A stretch of DNA of 35,697 nt from Flavobacteriaceae bacterium (GCA_947378465.1 CANCJZ010000005.1:1-35697), one strand, 5' to 3'. Positions 1-10,373 are shown, counted from the first letter of the stretch. Program-made: numbers and translations. Notes: generated by a model not told the origin, from the letters alone.

Positions 1-151
1 TTTTGCAATTAAAAACAATGAAAAGAGCTGGATTAAACCTATTAATCAATGGGGTTTGATTATGAACCAGTTTTTGGTTATCTTTGGGAATAGGTGTAAA
101 ATAAAACATTAAGCATTTTTAGAGTTTACACAAAATTCTGTCTAGTCTCAA

Positions 152-465
152 CATAAATCGCCATTGCTACACCATAAATCGTCATTGCAACAACATAAAT
201 CGCCATTGCTACAACATAAATTGCCATTGCAACACCATAAATCGCCATTGCAACACCATAATTCGTCATTGCAATCACATCATTCTCTATTGCACAACTT
301 TATTCGTCATTGCTACACCATAAATCGTCATTGCTACACCATAAATCGCCATTGCTACACCATAAATCGCCGTTGCTACACCATAAATCGCCATTGCAAC
401 AGTAGTATTAATCATTACAATAGTATTATTCACCATTGTAAACACATTATTCACAATATTGCAAC
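152..465. repeat. 21-bp tandem repeat array, consensus CATAAATCGCCATTGCTACAC, about 12 recognisable copies (152-402) decaying into degenerate copies to ~465
   Basis: Direct reading: 152-172, 173-193, 194-214, 215-235, 236-256, 257-277 and later 319-339, 340-360, 361-381, 382-402 align at 21-bp spacing; one copy (299-318) is 1 bp short. Confidence 0.95.
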
Positions 466-636
466 TACAATAATTAGCTTTCCTTTTTAAAGATTGTTTT
501 TTACCCGTAGGTGATGGATTTTATTTTACCGAAACTAATTCAGTTCCATAGTAAGCACAAGTATCCCCTATGGAAATAAAGAAACCTCCATAGAAAGCCC
601 ATTTCTACTCTTTAATTGGAATTGATAACTAAGCAG

Positions 637-999
637 TTATCCGTGATACACCCTTGAAGCAATAATTCGATTTTCTTTAATCTCTAATACCTCCGCTACA
701 AGCATATCCTCCTCGTGGTCCACTGTTCGAATGTATTCCATAAAAACACGATCCGTATTAGCGGTAAGTGAAGTAACCTTATAATGCAAACTTGGTAATC
801 GATCAAAAGCATCTTGCCACCAAGTGCGCAATGCTTCTTTTCCTATTACTAAGCCATTCGTTTCTGGATGACGAATTTTTAGCTTAGGACTAAAATGTTC
901 TGCTTCGTCATCATATAAGGACAATAATTTTTCTAAGTTGTGTGAATTAAAAGCTTCAAACCAAGCGTGCGCAATGGATAAGTTTTTTTGAGAAGTCAT
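637..999 (-). CDS. SnoaL-like / NTF2-like polyketide-cyclase-fold protein
   Basis: 120 aa ORF with AWFEAFNSHNLEKLLSLYDDEAEHFSP, typical of the SnoaL-like N-terminus. Confidence 0.75.
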   Translation of the reverse strand: MTSQKNLSIAHAWFEAFNSHNLEKLLSLYDDEAEHFSPKLKIRHPETNGLVIGKEALRTWWQDAFDRLPSLHYKVTSLTANTDRVFMEYIRTVDHEEDMLVAEVLEIKENRIIASRVYHG

Positions 1000-1013
1000 A
1001 GCAACGATTCGAA

Positions 1014-1880
1014 TTATACGTTTTTAAGATTTATGATTTCTTGTTCAGTCAAGAAACGCCAATTACCTCTCGGTAAATTTTTCTTAGTCAAACCAGCAAA
1101 TGATACACGGTCTATTTTTAAAACATTGTATTCAAAGTTTTCAAATATAGCACGTACCACTTTTACATTTGGGGTTCTTAATTTCAAACCTATTTCCGTT
1201 TTTGGTTCATTTTCAATATAACTGATTTCATCCACAAACAAACGGTGTCCATCTAGGGTTACGCCATTCGAAATTTTCTCTAAATCTTCAAATTTCAAAT
1301 TTTTATCCAAGGATACTTGATATATTTTTGATGATTTCTGATTTGGCAAACCAAATTTTCGTATCATATCGGTGTCATTTGTAAAAAGCAACAAACCCGT
1401 TGTATTTTTATCCATTCTGCCTATAGGTTGAATTTTCGAAGGCGTTGCACCTTTCACTAATTCCAATACATTTCGATGATCAACATCTTCTTCGTTTGAA
1501 GTAGTGAAGTTTTTAGGTTTATTCAGTAAGATGTATTCTTTTCGTTCTGGGATAATCGTAGCGCCATCAAAGTTTACAACATCCCCAGGTTTCACCTTGT
1601 AACCCATCTCGGTAATCACGATATTGTTCACTTTTACATTCCCTGATTGAATGTAAATATCTGCATCTCTTCTGGAGCAAGCCCCTGAATTAGCGATGTA
1701 TTTGTTTAATCGAATATCATCCGATTTAAGAGGTTTGGGAACATTGTTAGCCACTGTAGCCTTCACAGGCTTTTGACTTCTTTTTTGCATTGCTGGTTTC
1801 GGCTTAAAAGAACTTGACTTTTTAGCGTTATTTGGCTTGCTTGAACTTGATTTTTTATTATTACGATTACCGTTGGTCAT
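1014..1880 (-). CDS. rRNA pseudouridine synthase (RsuA/RluB/RluF family) with S4 domain and basic N-terminal extension
   Basis: S4-like IRLNKYIANSGACSRRDADIYIQSGNVKVN and catalytic-region QPIGRMDKNTTGLLLFTND. Start placed at MTNGN rather than the longer ORF start. Confidence 0.9.
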   Translation of the reverse strand: MTNGNRNNKKSSSSKPNNAKKSSSFKPKPAMQKRSQKPVKATVANNVPKPLKSDDIRLNKYIANSGACSRRDADIYIQSGNVKVNNIVITEMGYKVKPGDVVNFDGATIIPERKEYILLNKPKNFTTSNEEDVDHRNVLELVKGATPSKIQPIGRMDKNTTGLLLFTNDTDMIRKFGLPNQKSSKIYQVSLDKNLKFEDLEKISNGVTLDGHRLFVDEISYIENEPKTEIGLKLRTPNVKVVRAIFENFEYNVLKIDRVSFAGLTKKNLPRGNWRFLTEQEIINLKNV

Positions 1881-2008
1881 TACTGAAAATTTTTGCAAAG
1901 ATACTCATTTTAATAGTTTTTCCCTTGATTTTGATTTTATCCCTTTACAATCCCCTCAAATAACTCATAAGACTATTGTTTTGGAGTTATTTTAATATAA
2001 AATAAAAA

Positions 2009-2788
2009 CTAAAAATCTTCTTGAATCACTTTATATTGATTGTTCAATAGTTGCGACAATACCATTGGGTTGGCATTGGTATAAAACTCCTGTTCGCTTT
2101 GTGTAAGTTCATTTCGAAAACCAACTTTCTCTGCTAAAATATTTTTTGTTTGTCGCGCTACTGCTTCCCCGGAATCAATGATTTGTATGTGTTGTGGAAG
2201 TATCTTTTTGATTTGTGGAATCAAATAGGGGTAATGACTGCATCCCAATACTAAATAATCAATGTTTTGTTCAATCATTGGCTTCAAATACGATTCCAAT
2301 AATTGACTCATTTCCTTGGAATCAATTTGTCCACTTTCAATTAAAGGAACCAATCCGTGTCCAATTTGTTCAATGATTTTAGTATGCGTAAAGCGTTCTA
2401 CATTTTTATGAAAAAGCTCACTGTTCAACGTTCCTTGCGTTGCTAATATTCCAATTGTTTGTGTCTGTGAATGGGTAGCAGCAGGTTTAATCGCAGGTTC
2501 AATCCCAATAAAAGGGACATCGTATCGCTCACGGAGTTCTTTGATTGCATTGGTCGTTGCAGTATTGCAAGCGACCACAATGATCTTGCAGTTTTTATTC
2601 AGTAAAAACTCAGTATTCTTTGCGCTTAAAAAAATGATTTCCTCTTTTGACTTTTGACCGTAGGGAGCGTTTTTACTATCGGCCAAGTAAATGCTATCTT
2701 CATTGGGAAGGAGTTGATGTATTTCTCGCCAGATGGAAGTGCCTCCAACTCCAGAATCAAATAGCCCTATAGGATGGTTGTTTATCAT
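2009..2788 (-). CDS. murI: Glutamate racemase
   Basis: IGLFDSGVGGTSIW, VVACNTATTNAI and VLGCSHYPYL motifs. Confidence 0.97.
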   Translation of the reverse strand: MINNHPIGLFDSGVGGTSIWREIHQLLPNEDSIYLADSKNAPYGQKSKEEIIFLSAKNTEFLLNKNCKIIVVACNTATTNAIKELRERYDVPFIGIEPAIKPAATHSQTQTIGILATQGTLNSELFHKNVERFTHTKIIEQIGHGLVPLIESGQIDSKEMSQLLESYLKPMIEQNIDYLVLGCSHYPYLIPQIKKILPQHIQIIDSGEAVARQTKNILAEKVGFRNELTQSEQEFYTNANPMVLSQLLNNQYKVIQEDF

Positions 2789-2804
2789 TGAAACAAAAGT
2801 AAAA

Positions 2805-2836
2805 AAAAACTGCTCAATTTAGATGAGCAGTTTTTT
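2805..2836 (-). terminator. Intrinsic terminator downstream of the 2855-3355 ompH gene
   Basis: Perfect stem AAAAAACTGCTCA (2805-2817) / TGAGCAGTTTTTT (2824-2836), with a U-run in minus orientation. Confidence 0.85.
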
Positions 2837-2854
2837 AATTATTTTTAGTTAAGA

Positions 2855-3355
2855 TTAAAATCCTAAATCTTTTTTTACATCTGGAGTTAAGTCTGGTCCA
2901 TCAGATAATAAAAGACTTTCAGCATTCAATACATATTGGAAACCTTTAGCTTTTCCTACTTTTTGGATAGATGCTTTGATTTTTTCCATTAATGGTTTCA
3001 TCAAATCACTTTCTTTTTTTTGTAATTCTGTTTGAGCAGTTTCTTTATAATCATTAATTCTTTTGATCATATCTTGAACTTCTGTTTGACGAGTTTGGTT
3101 AATTGCGTCAGTTACAGTACTAGCTTCTTTGTCGTATTTAGCGATTTTTGCTTGGTATTCATCAACCATTGTTTTGTAGTCTTTGTCATAAGTTTCGCTT
3201 AATTTTTTCAATTGTGCTTGTGCATCTAGTACAGCTGGCATTTTTGAAATGATTTCATTCACATCAACGTGAGCTGTTTTTGCTTGAGCATTGATTGTTT
3301 GAAAACCAAGAAAAGCTACAGTAGCTATTAATAAAGTTTTTAATTGTTTCATCAT
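2855..3355 (-). CDS. OmpH/Skp family periplasmic chaperone
   Basis: Signal peptide, then AHVDVNEIISKMPAVLDAQAQLKKL; coiled-coil Lys/Glu-rich body; FQYVLNAESLLLSDGPDLT. Confidence 0.92.
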   Translation of the reverse strand: MMKQLKTLLIATVAFLGFQTINAQAKTAHVDVNEIISKMPAVLDAQAQLKKLSETYDKDYKTMVDEYQAKIAKYDKEASTVTDAINQTRQTEVQDMIKRINDYKETAQTELQKKESDLMKPLMEKIKASIQKVGKAKGFQYVLNAESLLLSDGPDLTPDVKKDLGF

Positions 3356-3383
3356 TCTAAGTATTAATTGTTGTTTAAATTAT

Positions 3384-4421
3384 TTATGGTTTTACGGTAT
3401 TATCTTTTTTAGCGTCTTCTTTGGCTTTTTTAGAAGCTTCTCTGTCTGCTAAAGCTTTTAATCGTTTGTCTTCCGCTGCTTTCTTTCTATCATCAATAGC
3501 TTTCTTTCTATCCTCTAGCGTTTTTTTCTTTGCATCATCTGCGGCTGCCTTTTTCTCTGCTAATGCTGTTGCTGCTGCTGTTTTATCTGTTGCTGGTTTA
3601 TCAGCTTCAGTTGTTTTATCAGTTGCGGTTCCATCGGCCGTTGTTCCTTTATCAGAAACTGTGCCATTTTTTTTCGCTGCATTATCTGCAATCATTTGTT
3701 TTCTTTTTGCGTCAGCTGCAGCTTTTTTCTCTTCCGCAGCTATTTTACGATCTTCAATCAATTTCAAACGCGCTGCTTTTTTCTCTTCAATAACCTTTTG
3801 TCTTTCGGACATTTCAGGATTTTCGGCCATCTGATCTTCTTTTCTTTCTCTTTCGGCTTCTTCTTTTAATTGCTTTTTATTCATCTGATCTCTTTTCGAA
3901 GCACGTGTTAAAACGGCAACAATACGGTCACTGATGTCCAATCGTTTGGAAGCAAATAGAATGGTTAAATCGGAAGATTTGTCGAAAATATAATCGTATT
4001 TTTTTACTTCAGCGATATCTTGAACGGCGTTGAATACTTGATCTTGAATTGGTTTTACTAACACTGCTTTTTGAACTACTAAATCACCATTAGGTCCAAA
4101 TTTCTTTTGTTGATAATCCATCAGTTCTTTTTCAAGAAAAGTGATTTCCTCTTCACGCTCATCCAATAATTCCTTAGTTAATAGAACTTTTTCGGCTTTT
4201 AAAGCTTCTTTAAGTTTAGCAATTTCATTTTTCTTAACTTCAATTTCTTGTTTCCATTTCTCTGCTTTCTGCTCCAATTGGTTTTTGGCTTCTGCATAAT
4301 CTGGAACTTTCTCTAGGATATATTCCATGTCAATATAACCTATTTTTACTCCTCTAACCTGCGCTACCATTGAGTGGGTTGCCGTTAAAGTGATTATCAA
4401 TACTAATATATATTTCTTCAT
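3384..4421 (-). CDS. OmpH/Skp family protein with long Lys/Ala/Asp-rich C-terminal extension
   Basis: IGYIDMEYILEKVPDYAEAKNQLEQKAEKW N-terminal region; start set at MKKYILVLIITL (4421). C-terminal ~170 aa is low-complexity charged helix. Confidence 0.88.
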   Translation of the reverse strand: MKKYILVLIITLTATHSMVAQVRGVKIGYIDMEYILEKVPDYAEAKNQLEQKAEKWKQEIEVKKNEIAKLKEALKAEKVLLTKELLDEREEEITFLEKELMDYQQKKFGPNGDLVVQKAVLVKPIQDQVFNAVQDIAEVKKYDYIFDKSSDLTILFASKRLDISDRIVAVLTRASKRDQMNKKQLKEEAERERKEDQMAENPEMSERQKVIEEKKAARLKLIEDRKIAAEEKKAAADAKRKQMIADNAAKKNGTVSDKGTTADGTATDKTTEADKPATDKTAAATALAEKKAAADDAKKKTLEDRKKAIDDRKKAAEDKRLKALADREASKKAKEDAKKDNTVKP

Positions 4422-4458
4422 ATGTAATTGCTTTGAAATAGAAAACGTAACAAATATA

Positions 4459-7104
4459 CTAAAATTGTTGACCAATAATAAAATGTGTTTGCCAACCACT
4501 TTTTTGTGTTTGTCCAGGGACAGGGTCAAATCCATTTGCAAAGTCGATTCCTAACAACCCAAATGCTGGCATAAATATTCTTATCCCTACACCCGCTGAA
4601 CGTTGCAAAACAAAAGGATTGTATTCTTGAAACTTGTTGTAAGCAGAACCTGCTTCCAAGAATGTAATTGCGTATATTGTAGCTTGAGGTTTTAAGGTTA
4701 TTGGATAACGTAATTCTAATGAGAATTTGTTATAAATGGTGGATCCCGTTGTTGACGATAATGATTGGTTAGGATAACCTCTTAACTGAATTACCTCTCT
4801 ACCATCTAATGAGTAATTGGCTAATCCATCTCCTCCTAAATAAAATCGTTCAAATGGTACAACACCTCTGTTAAAGTTATAAGCCCCTAAGAATCCAAAT
4901 TCTCCTAAACTTCTTAATACTAAATTTCCATAAATTTTAGTATACCAATCCGCCTTGAATTTTACTTTGTAAAACTCTAACCAATTGAATCTTTTCTGGT
5001 CTACTTTTCCTTGATCTACATCTGCTTGAGTATAATCGTTTACTTTTACATAATCAGTAACTCCATTAACTGTAGTCAATTTGATGAAATCACCAGTGTT
5101 AATCCAAGCATTATCCACATTACTGTTTCTTGCAGTTCCTTGATAAGTCAATTTGTAAGCCGCTTGATTTGGTAAATCAGAATAATTAACATTGTTAAAC
5201 ATAGAGTAAGGCAATGTGAATTTGGTTGATAATGTAAACTCCGAACCTTGTGTTGGATAAACCGGGTTAAATGCTTTGTTATTTCTACTCAACGCTACGT
5301 TGAAAGATAAATTTTTACACGATCCATCTCCAAAAGTAAATAATCCAGTGTTGTAATTATGGAGTTTGTATTGTTGTAAGCTTACTCCTGTTGACAATAC
5401 AAAATAATCATCTGGTACTTTAAGTTTTTTCGCTAATCCTAATGATAATGACGTAATAGTAAAGCTTTTTGATTTGTCTACACTACTTGAATAACCAGTG
5501 TAAAGAAACTGTTGGCTACTTGATAAAGAGGCTGAGAAGCTGATTGGTTTTTTACCTCCAAACCAAGGCTCAGACAATGATAAACTATAGGTTCTAAAAT
5601 ACGAACTCGCTTGTGCTCTTAACGATACTTTTTGACCATCTCCCATAGGAAGTGGTTTGTAAGCATCTTTTTTAAACAAACTTCTAGTGGAGAAATTGTT
5701 GAACGATAATCCTAAGGTTCCAATGAAACCACCACCACCGTAACCTCCTTGAAGCTCAATTTGACTTGAACCTTTTTCCGCTAAATGGTATTCTATATCA
5801 ACGGTTCCTGCGGTTGGATCTACGTTTTTAAAGTCGGGTTTGATTGCCTCAGGATCAAAGAATCCTAACTGTCCAATTTCACGAATAGAACGAACTAAAT
5901 CTTCCTTGCTGTATTTTTGACCAGGTCTTGTTCGTAACTCTCTATAGATGATTTTGTCATTTGTTTTGTCATTACCAACTACCGTAATTTTATTAAAATA
6001 GGCAATAGGACCTTCGGTAATTCTAATTTCAAAGTCAATCGAGTCGTTAGCGGTTTTAACCTCCACAGGATTTACGTTTGAAAATAAATAACCATTGTTT
6101 TGATAAAGGTTAGTAATGTCTTCACCATCAGGTTTGGATTTATCGGCTACCCTTTTTTCTAACAATACACCATTATATACATCACCCTTTTGGATTCCTA
6201 AAATCTCACTTAATAATTTGTCTGAATAAACAGAATTACCAATGAATTTAATGTTTCCAAAATAATATTTTTGACCTTCTTCAACCTTAATATTTATGGC
6301 TAATTTCTTTCTTTTTTGATCCATCCAAACGGAATCACTAATCACTCTGGCGTCTCTATATCCTTTCTCTTTATAGGCATCAACAATTTTTACCAAATCT
6401 TCATTGTATTTACCTTTGATAAACTTTGATGATTTGAAGATACGGATTCGATTGATTTGTTTGGTGTTTTTCATCGCTTTGCGAAGCTTCTTACTAGAAA
6501 GCTTTGAGTTTCCTTCGAAAGTGATTTTTTCTATTTTAACTTTATCTCCTTTGTCAATATTGATAAGCATATTGACATTGTTCACCGTAGAGGTATCAAT
6601 AATAGTTCGAATAGCTACTTTGGTGTTGAAGTAACCGTCTTTTTTGTATTTGTTTTCTAAGTAGTTTTTTGTGGTAGTGATAAGATTTTCATTGACAATT
6701 TTCCCTTTTGTCAATGAGTTTTCTTTAATAAGTTCTTCTACTTTATTTTTCTTAACGCCATTGAATTTTACTTCTCCTAATTTGGGTAATTCATTGATGT
6801 TAAGTTCTAATGATATACTGTCACCTTTGATTTGATCTACATAAAAATCAATATCACTAAAAAGCCCAAGTTTCCCAAGTTTTTTTATAGCATTACTAAT
6901 TTCTTCTCCAGGAACGGTAAGATTTTGACCTTTTTCAAGCCCAGCAAAGGTGACAACAGTTTGCTCGTTATAACTAATTTTGCCTGTTACACGAACCCCT
7001 GAAAGAATGTACTTTTTTCCTTGATCAAAAGGTAGTCTTTCTTGGGCATTTGCATAAAAAACATTTCCTAATATAAGTAGTAAAAGAAATGATTTCCATT
7101 GCAT
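4459..7104 (-). CDS. bamA: Outer membrane protein assembly factor BamA (POTRA plus beta-barrel)
   Basis: Repeated POTRA-like segments (GVRVTG.., IKFIGNSVYSDKLL, ITVVGNDKTNDKIIYRELRTRPGQ), barrel with RGYPNQSL and C-terminal aromatic FIIGQQF. Start set at MQWKSFLLLLILGN. Confidence 0.95.
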   Translation of the reverse strand: MQWKSFLLLLILGNVFYANAQERLPFDQGKKYILSGVRVTGKISYNEQTVVTFAGLEKGQNLTVPGEEISNAIKKLGKLGLFSDIDFYVDQIKGDSISLELNINELPKLGEVKFNGVKKNKVEELIKENSLTKGKIVNENLITTTKNYLENKYKKDGYFNTKVAIRTIIDTSTVNNVNMLINIDKGDKVKIEKITFEGNSKLSSKKLRKAMKNTKQINRIRIFKSSKFIKGKYNEDLVKIVDAYKEKGYRDARVISDSVWMDQKRKKLAINIKVEEGQKYYFGNIKFIGNSVYSDKLLSEILGIQKGDVYNGVLLEKRVADKSKPDGEDITNLYQNNGYLFSNVNPVEVKTANDSIDFEIRITEGPIAYFNKITVVGNDKTNDKIIYRELRTRPGQKYSKEDLVRSIREIGQLGFFDPEAIKPDFKNVDPTAGTVDIEYHLAEKGSSQIELQGGYGGGGFIGTLGLSFNNFSTRSLFKKDAYKPLPMGDGQKVSLRAQASSYFRTYSLSLSEPWFGGKKPISFSASLSSSQQFLYTGYSSSVDKSKSFTITSLSLGLAKKLKVPDDYFVLSTGVSLQQYKLHNYNTGLFTFGDGSCKNLSFNVALSRNNKAFNPVYPTQGSEFTLSTKFTLPYSMFNNVNYSDLPNQAAYKLTYQGTARNSNVDNAWINTGDFIKLTTVNGVTDYVKVNDYTQADVDQGKVDQKRFNWLEFYKVKFKADWYTKIYGNLVLRSLGEFGFLGAYNFNRGVVPFERFYLGGDGLANYSLDGREVIQLRGYPNQSLSSTTGSTIYNKFSLELRYPITLKPQATIYAITFLEAGSAYNKFQEYNPFVLQRSAGVGIRIFMPAFGLLGIDFANGFDPVPGQTQKSGWQTHFIIGQQF

Positions 7105-7117
7105 TAAGCGTACTTTA

Positions 7118-7861
7118 TTATTTGTTAATTTGTTCACTTGTTTTTCCAAATCTGCGTTCTCTTTTTTGATAGCTAATAATTGCCTCATATAAATCTTCTT
7201 CTTTAAAATCGGGCCACAAAACATTCGTGAAAAACAATTCTGCGTAGGCAATTTGCCATAATAGAAAATTGCTAATTCTATGTTCACCACTGGTTCTAAT
7301 TAACAAATCTACGTCGGGTAGATTGTGCGTGTAAAGATGCTGATTTATAATTGATTCATCAATAGCTTCTATTGAAATTATATTATTTTTAACGTTATCA
7401 CTTATTTTTTTAACAACATTTAATAATTCTTCACGTGAACCATAGCTTAATGCTAGGGTTAAGGTCATTCGTGTGTTGTTTTTTGTTTTTTCGATAACGT
7501 CTTTAAGTTCCTTTTGGATGCTGTTTGGTAAATGTTCCAAATTTCCAATGGAATTTAACTTTATATTATTGTTTTGAAGTGTTTTTAATTCGCTTTTTAA
7601 CGAGCTTACTAACAATCTCATTAAGGTGTCAACTTCTAGTTTAGGACGATTCCAATTTTCCGTAGAAAAAGCATATAAGGTTAGGTTTTCTATTCCTAAT
7701 TTGGCACAAGTTTCAACAGTTGTTCGAACTGATTTTGTCCCTTTTTCGTGTCCAAATGCTCTCAATAAACCTTGTTGTTTAGCCCAACGACCATTCCCAT
7801 CCATAATGATGGCTAAGTGTTTGGGTAAATTGTCTTTATTTATTGAATCTAATAAACTCAT
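7118..7861 (-). CDS. uppS: Isoprenyl transferase (undecaprenyl diphosphate synthase family)
   Basis: LAIIMDGNGRWA, GHEKGTKSVR, LYAFSTENW, DLLIRTSGEHRISNFLLWQIAYAELFF motifs. Confidence 0.97.
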   Translation of the reverse strand: MSLLDSINKDNLPKHLAIIMDGNGRWAKQQGLLRAFGHEKGTKSVRTTVETCAKLGIENLTLYAFSTENWNRPKLEVDTLMRLLVSSLKSELKTLQNNNIKLNSIGNLEHLPNSIQKELKDVIEKTKNNTRMTLTLALSYGSREELLNVVKKISDNVKNNIISIEAIDESIINQHLYTHNLPDVDLLIRTSGEHRISNFLLWQIAYAELFFTNVLWPDFKEEDLYEAIISYQKRERRFGKTSEQINK

Positions 7862-7865
7862 AGTA

Positions 7866-8546
7866 TTAATCTGCGCAATAACAAGGTTTGTTTCCGAAAG
7901 TATAGGTTAATGTTATTCCTGTAAAAACATACCAGTCTTTACTGTCTAAATTTCCAAATTGATATTTTTTTAAACTCTCCGTTTTAGGATTACTTCCATC
8001 TAAATTATCTGTAAATGTATATCGAACGCCAACTTCTCCTGCTAATATTAAATCAGGTGTAATGTTCGATTTTATCCCTACAATCATAGGAATGCCAAAG
8101 GTACTAGTATTTCTGTCAACCCTTGAAGAACCATCTTTGATGTATATTTCATCATAGTTGATATAACAAAGACCAGTGAAAACATAAGGTGTAACTCTGT
8201 TGCCAAATTCATGTAAATTAAAATCAAAAAAATTAAACTCAAATCCTGCGGATAATTCTTTGATGTTGTTTACAAAGCTGTAGCCTCTTAAGGTTCGTGC
8301 TTTTTCACTTGAATTGGCATCATTGGCAGCTATTTTTGATTGCGTATAAGAGATACGATATGCGTGTCTAGGGCTTTTATTCCATTTGTACAAAATACCA
8401 TAAGCCAACTCATTGGGGTTAATGTAATTTGTTTTTCCTACATCTCCAATATAGTTGCTCCCTCCAAGAAATACCCCAACTTCGTGAATTTGAGCATTTA
8501 ATTTAGATAATCCTAAAATAATAACGAATAAAATTAATCTTTTCAT
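7866..8546 (-). CDS. Outer-membrane beta-barrel protein, DUF6089-like
   Basis: EVGVFLGGSNYIGDVGKTNYINPNELAYGILYKWN; position next to uppS-bamA is typical of flavobacteria. Confidence 0.8.
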   Translation of the reverse strand: MKRLILFVIILGLSKLNAQIHEVGVFLGGSNYIGDVGKTNYINPNELAYGILYKWNKSPRHAYRISYTQSKIAANDANSSEKARTLRGYSFVNNIKELSAGFEFNFFDFNLHEFGNRVTPYVFTGLCYINYDEIYIKDGSSRVDRNTSTFGIPMIVGIKSNITPDLILAGEVGVRYTFTDNLDGSNPKTESLKKYQFGNLDSKDWYVFTGITLTYTFGNKPCYCAD

Positions 8547-8712
8547 TAATCGAAAAATAGCGTGCAAATATAACAATTATAGCCACTAATAAAAATGATA
8601 TTAGTTTTTATAAAGAATTAAATTTAACAGAATTAAACTTTAAATATAAATTCATTTCGCAATGAACTGCTATAAAACGAAAAACTTGTCGAAGTAGTAT
8701 GTTTTTGTAGGG

Positions 8713-9597
8713 CTAATTTCGCTTGTCTTCTCCCCAAAGAAGTTTTGCTCTTAGTGTTTTTAGAAAAGTTTCATTCGGAATTTCTACCATATTGATTTCA
8801 AACGGAGTTTTGCGAATCGTTAATACGGAATTGTTGTTTAAGGAAGCTATTCTTGAATCCAATGAGACCAAATATTGATCTTCTCTTCCTGATATTTTTA
8901 GTTTGATTTCAGTATCATCTGGAATTACTAAAGGACGTGCGTTTAAATTATGAGGAGCTATAGGTGTGATAACAAAACTTTTTACATCGGGAGTTAGTAC
9001 AGGTCCGCCACAACTTAAGGAATAGCCAGTGGAACCAGTTGGGGTGGATATGATTAATCCATCAGCCCAATACGAATTTAGATACTCTCCATTCAATGAA
9101 GTTTCGATAGTAATCATCGAGGTGGTGTCTTTTCTACTTACTGTAACTTCATTCATTGCAAAATTCAACTCCTGTATCTGATCGTTTTCAGGAGAACATT
9201 CCAAGCTTAATAAGGTTCTTTTTGAAATGCTGTATTTTTTCTCTAATACTAATTGTAGGAAAGTCTCAATGTTTTCTTTTTGAACTTTAGCCAAAAATCC
9301 AAGTCTTCCTGCATTAATTCCTAAAATAGGAATACCTAGATCTTTTACATAAGTGGCCGCTCTTAGAATAGTTCCGTCTCCACCAATACTGATTAAAATA
9401 TCAAAACTATTATCTAAGCATTTAGTGCTATTAAAAGTTTGATATTCATTTTTCAACAATTCTTGCTCATATAAAATCTTCAAAAAGTTTTCTTCAATTA
9501 CTAAATCTACTTTATTAGCATTGAAAAAAACAAAGATATCTCTAATGATTGGTCGGGTGTCGTTTTGATAGTATTGTCCAAAGATGGCAACTTTCAT
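8713..9597 (-). CDS. nadK: NAD kinase
   Basis: ISIGGDGTILRAA, GINAGRLGFLA, STPTGSTGYSLSCGGP motifs. Confidence 0.97.
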   Translation of the reverse strand: MKVAIFGQYYQNDTRPIIRDIFVFFNANKVDLVIEENFLKILYEQELLKNEYQTFNSTKCLDNSFDILISIGGDGTILRAATYVKDLGIPILGINAGRLGFLAKVQKENIETFLQLVLEKKYSISKRTLLSLECSPENDQIQELNFAMNEVTVSRKDTTSMITIETSLNGEYLNSYWADGLIISTPTGSTGYSLSCGGPVLTPDVKSFVITPIAPHNLNARPLVIPDDTEIKLKISGREDQYLVSLDSRIASLNNNSVLTIRKTPFEINMVEIPNETFLKTLRAKLLWGEDKRN

Positions 9598-9600
9598 AGC

Positions 9601-10260
9601 TTACATGTTTAGGTATTTGTCCAAATAGTCGGAACGTTCTCTCAAATTGTTTAAGTAATTATCCTCATTGTGTTCCGAGATGATATCATAATTGTATCGT
9701 CTAAAACTTTGTATAATATCATTCATTGGTCCCATAGCAATTTTGACAGTGATTTGTACTTTCTCATTATCGGCTTCGGATACAAACAAACCTAAAATTT
9801 TACCATTATTGCTTTCTATGATTTGAGTAATTTGACTCATCGAATAGTCAATCATGTTTTTCTCTATGATTACAATGCCTCCTTGTTCTTTTAAAAAGGG
9901 AGTCTCGTGAAAGAATTTAATAATATCTTCTAATTCATAATAGCCTACATAATTATTCTCATCGTCTAATACAGGAACTATGTTAGAATGATTTTTGGCA
10001 AATACTTCTAGTACATCCAACCAGATCATGCTTTTTCGGGCAAAAAAACCTTCAAGAGTATAACGATAATCCGATACTTTTTTGTCGGAATCAAAGGTTT
10101 CAACATCGTCAGCAGCAAGACATCCTTGATAGACCCCTTCATCTAAAATAGCGAAATGTGAATAAGGAACCTCTTCAAAAAAGTCCTGAACTTCTAAAAT
10201 AGTTTCTTGACTATTAAGTGCTTTGAAGTCGTTGTTGATATAATCGTTTATTTCAGTCAT
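9601..10260 (-). CDS. CBS-domain protein
   Basis: Tandem CBS-like segments (ILDEGVYQGCLAADDVETF; VPVLDDENNYVGYYELEDIIKFF). Adjacent to nadK and divergent from pdxJ. Confidence 0.85.
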   Translation of the reverse strand: MTEINDYINNDFKALNSQETILEVQDFFEEVPYSHFAILDEGVYQGCLAADDVETFDSDKKVSDYRYTLEGFFARKSMIWLDVLEVFAKNHSNIVPVLDDENNYVGYYELEDIIKFFHETPFLKEQGGIVIIEKNMIDYSMSQITQIIESNNGKILGLFVSEADNEKVQITVKIAMGPMNDIIQSFRRYNYDIISEHNEDNYLNNLRERSDYLDKYLNM

Positions 10261-10373
10261 AGAGGTTGAGCAATATTTGTTGCAAAATAATCAAATTTTA
10301 GAACATAAATCCTTATTTTAACTTTGTATTTTTGCATTCATTATTTATAAAACGAAATTCAATTTCAAATCTG

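Noticed and set aside
152-465. Possible CRISPR-like array
   Set aside because: Contiguous 21-bp units with no spacers.
164-490. 108-aa ORF across the left 21-bp array (MLHHKSSLQQHKSPLLQ...)
   Set aside because: The open frame is a by-product of a 21-bp (multiple of 3) repeat; composition is repeat-driven, no conserved domain, and the array decays without frame preservation (copy with 1-bp deletion).
3421-3834. Plus-strand ORFs 3421-3834 and 3530-3793
   Set aside because: Antisense of the Lys/Ala-rich tail of the second OmpH gene; low-complexity coding on the other strand creates the open frames.
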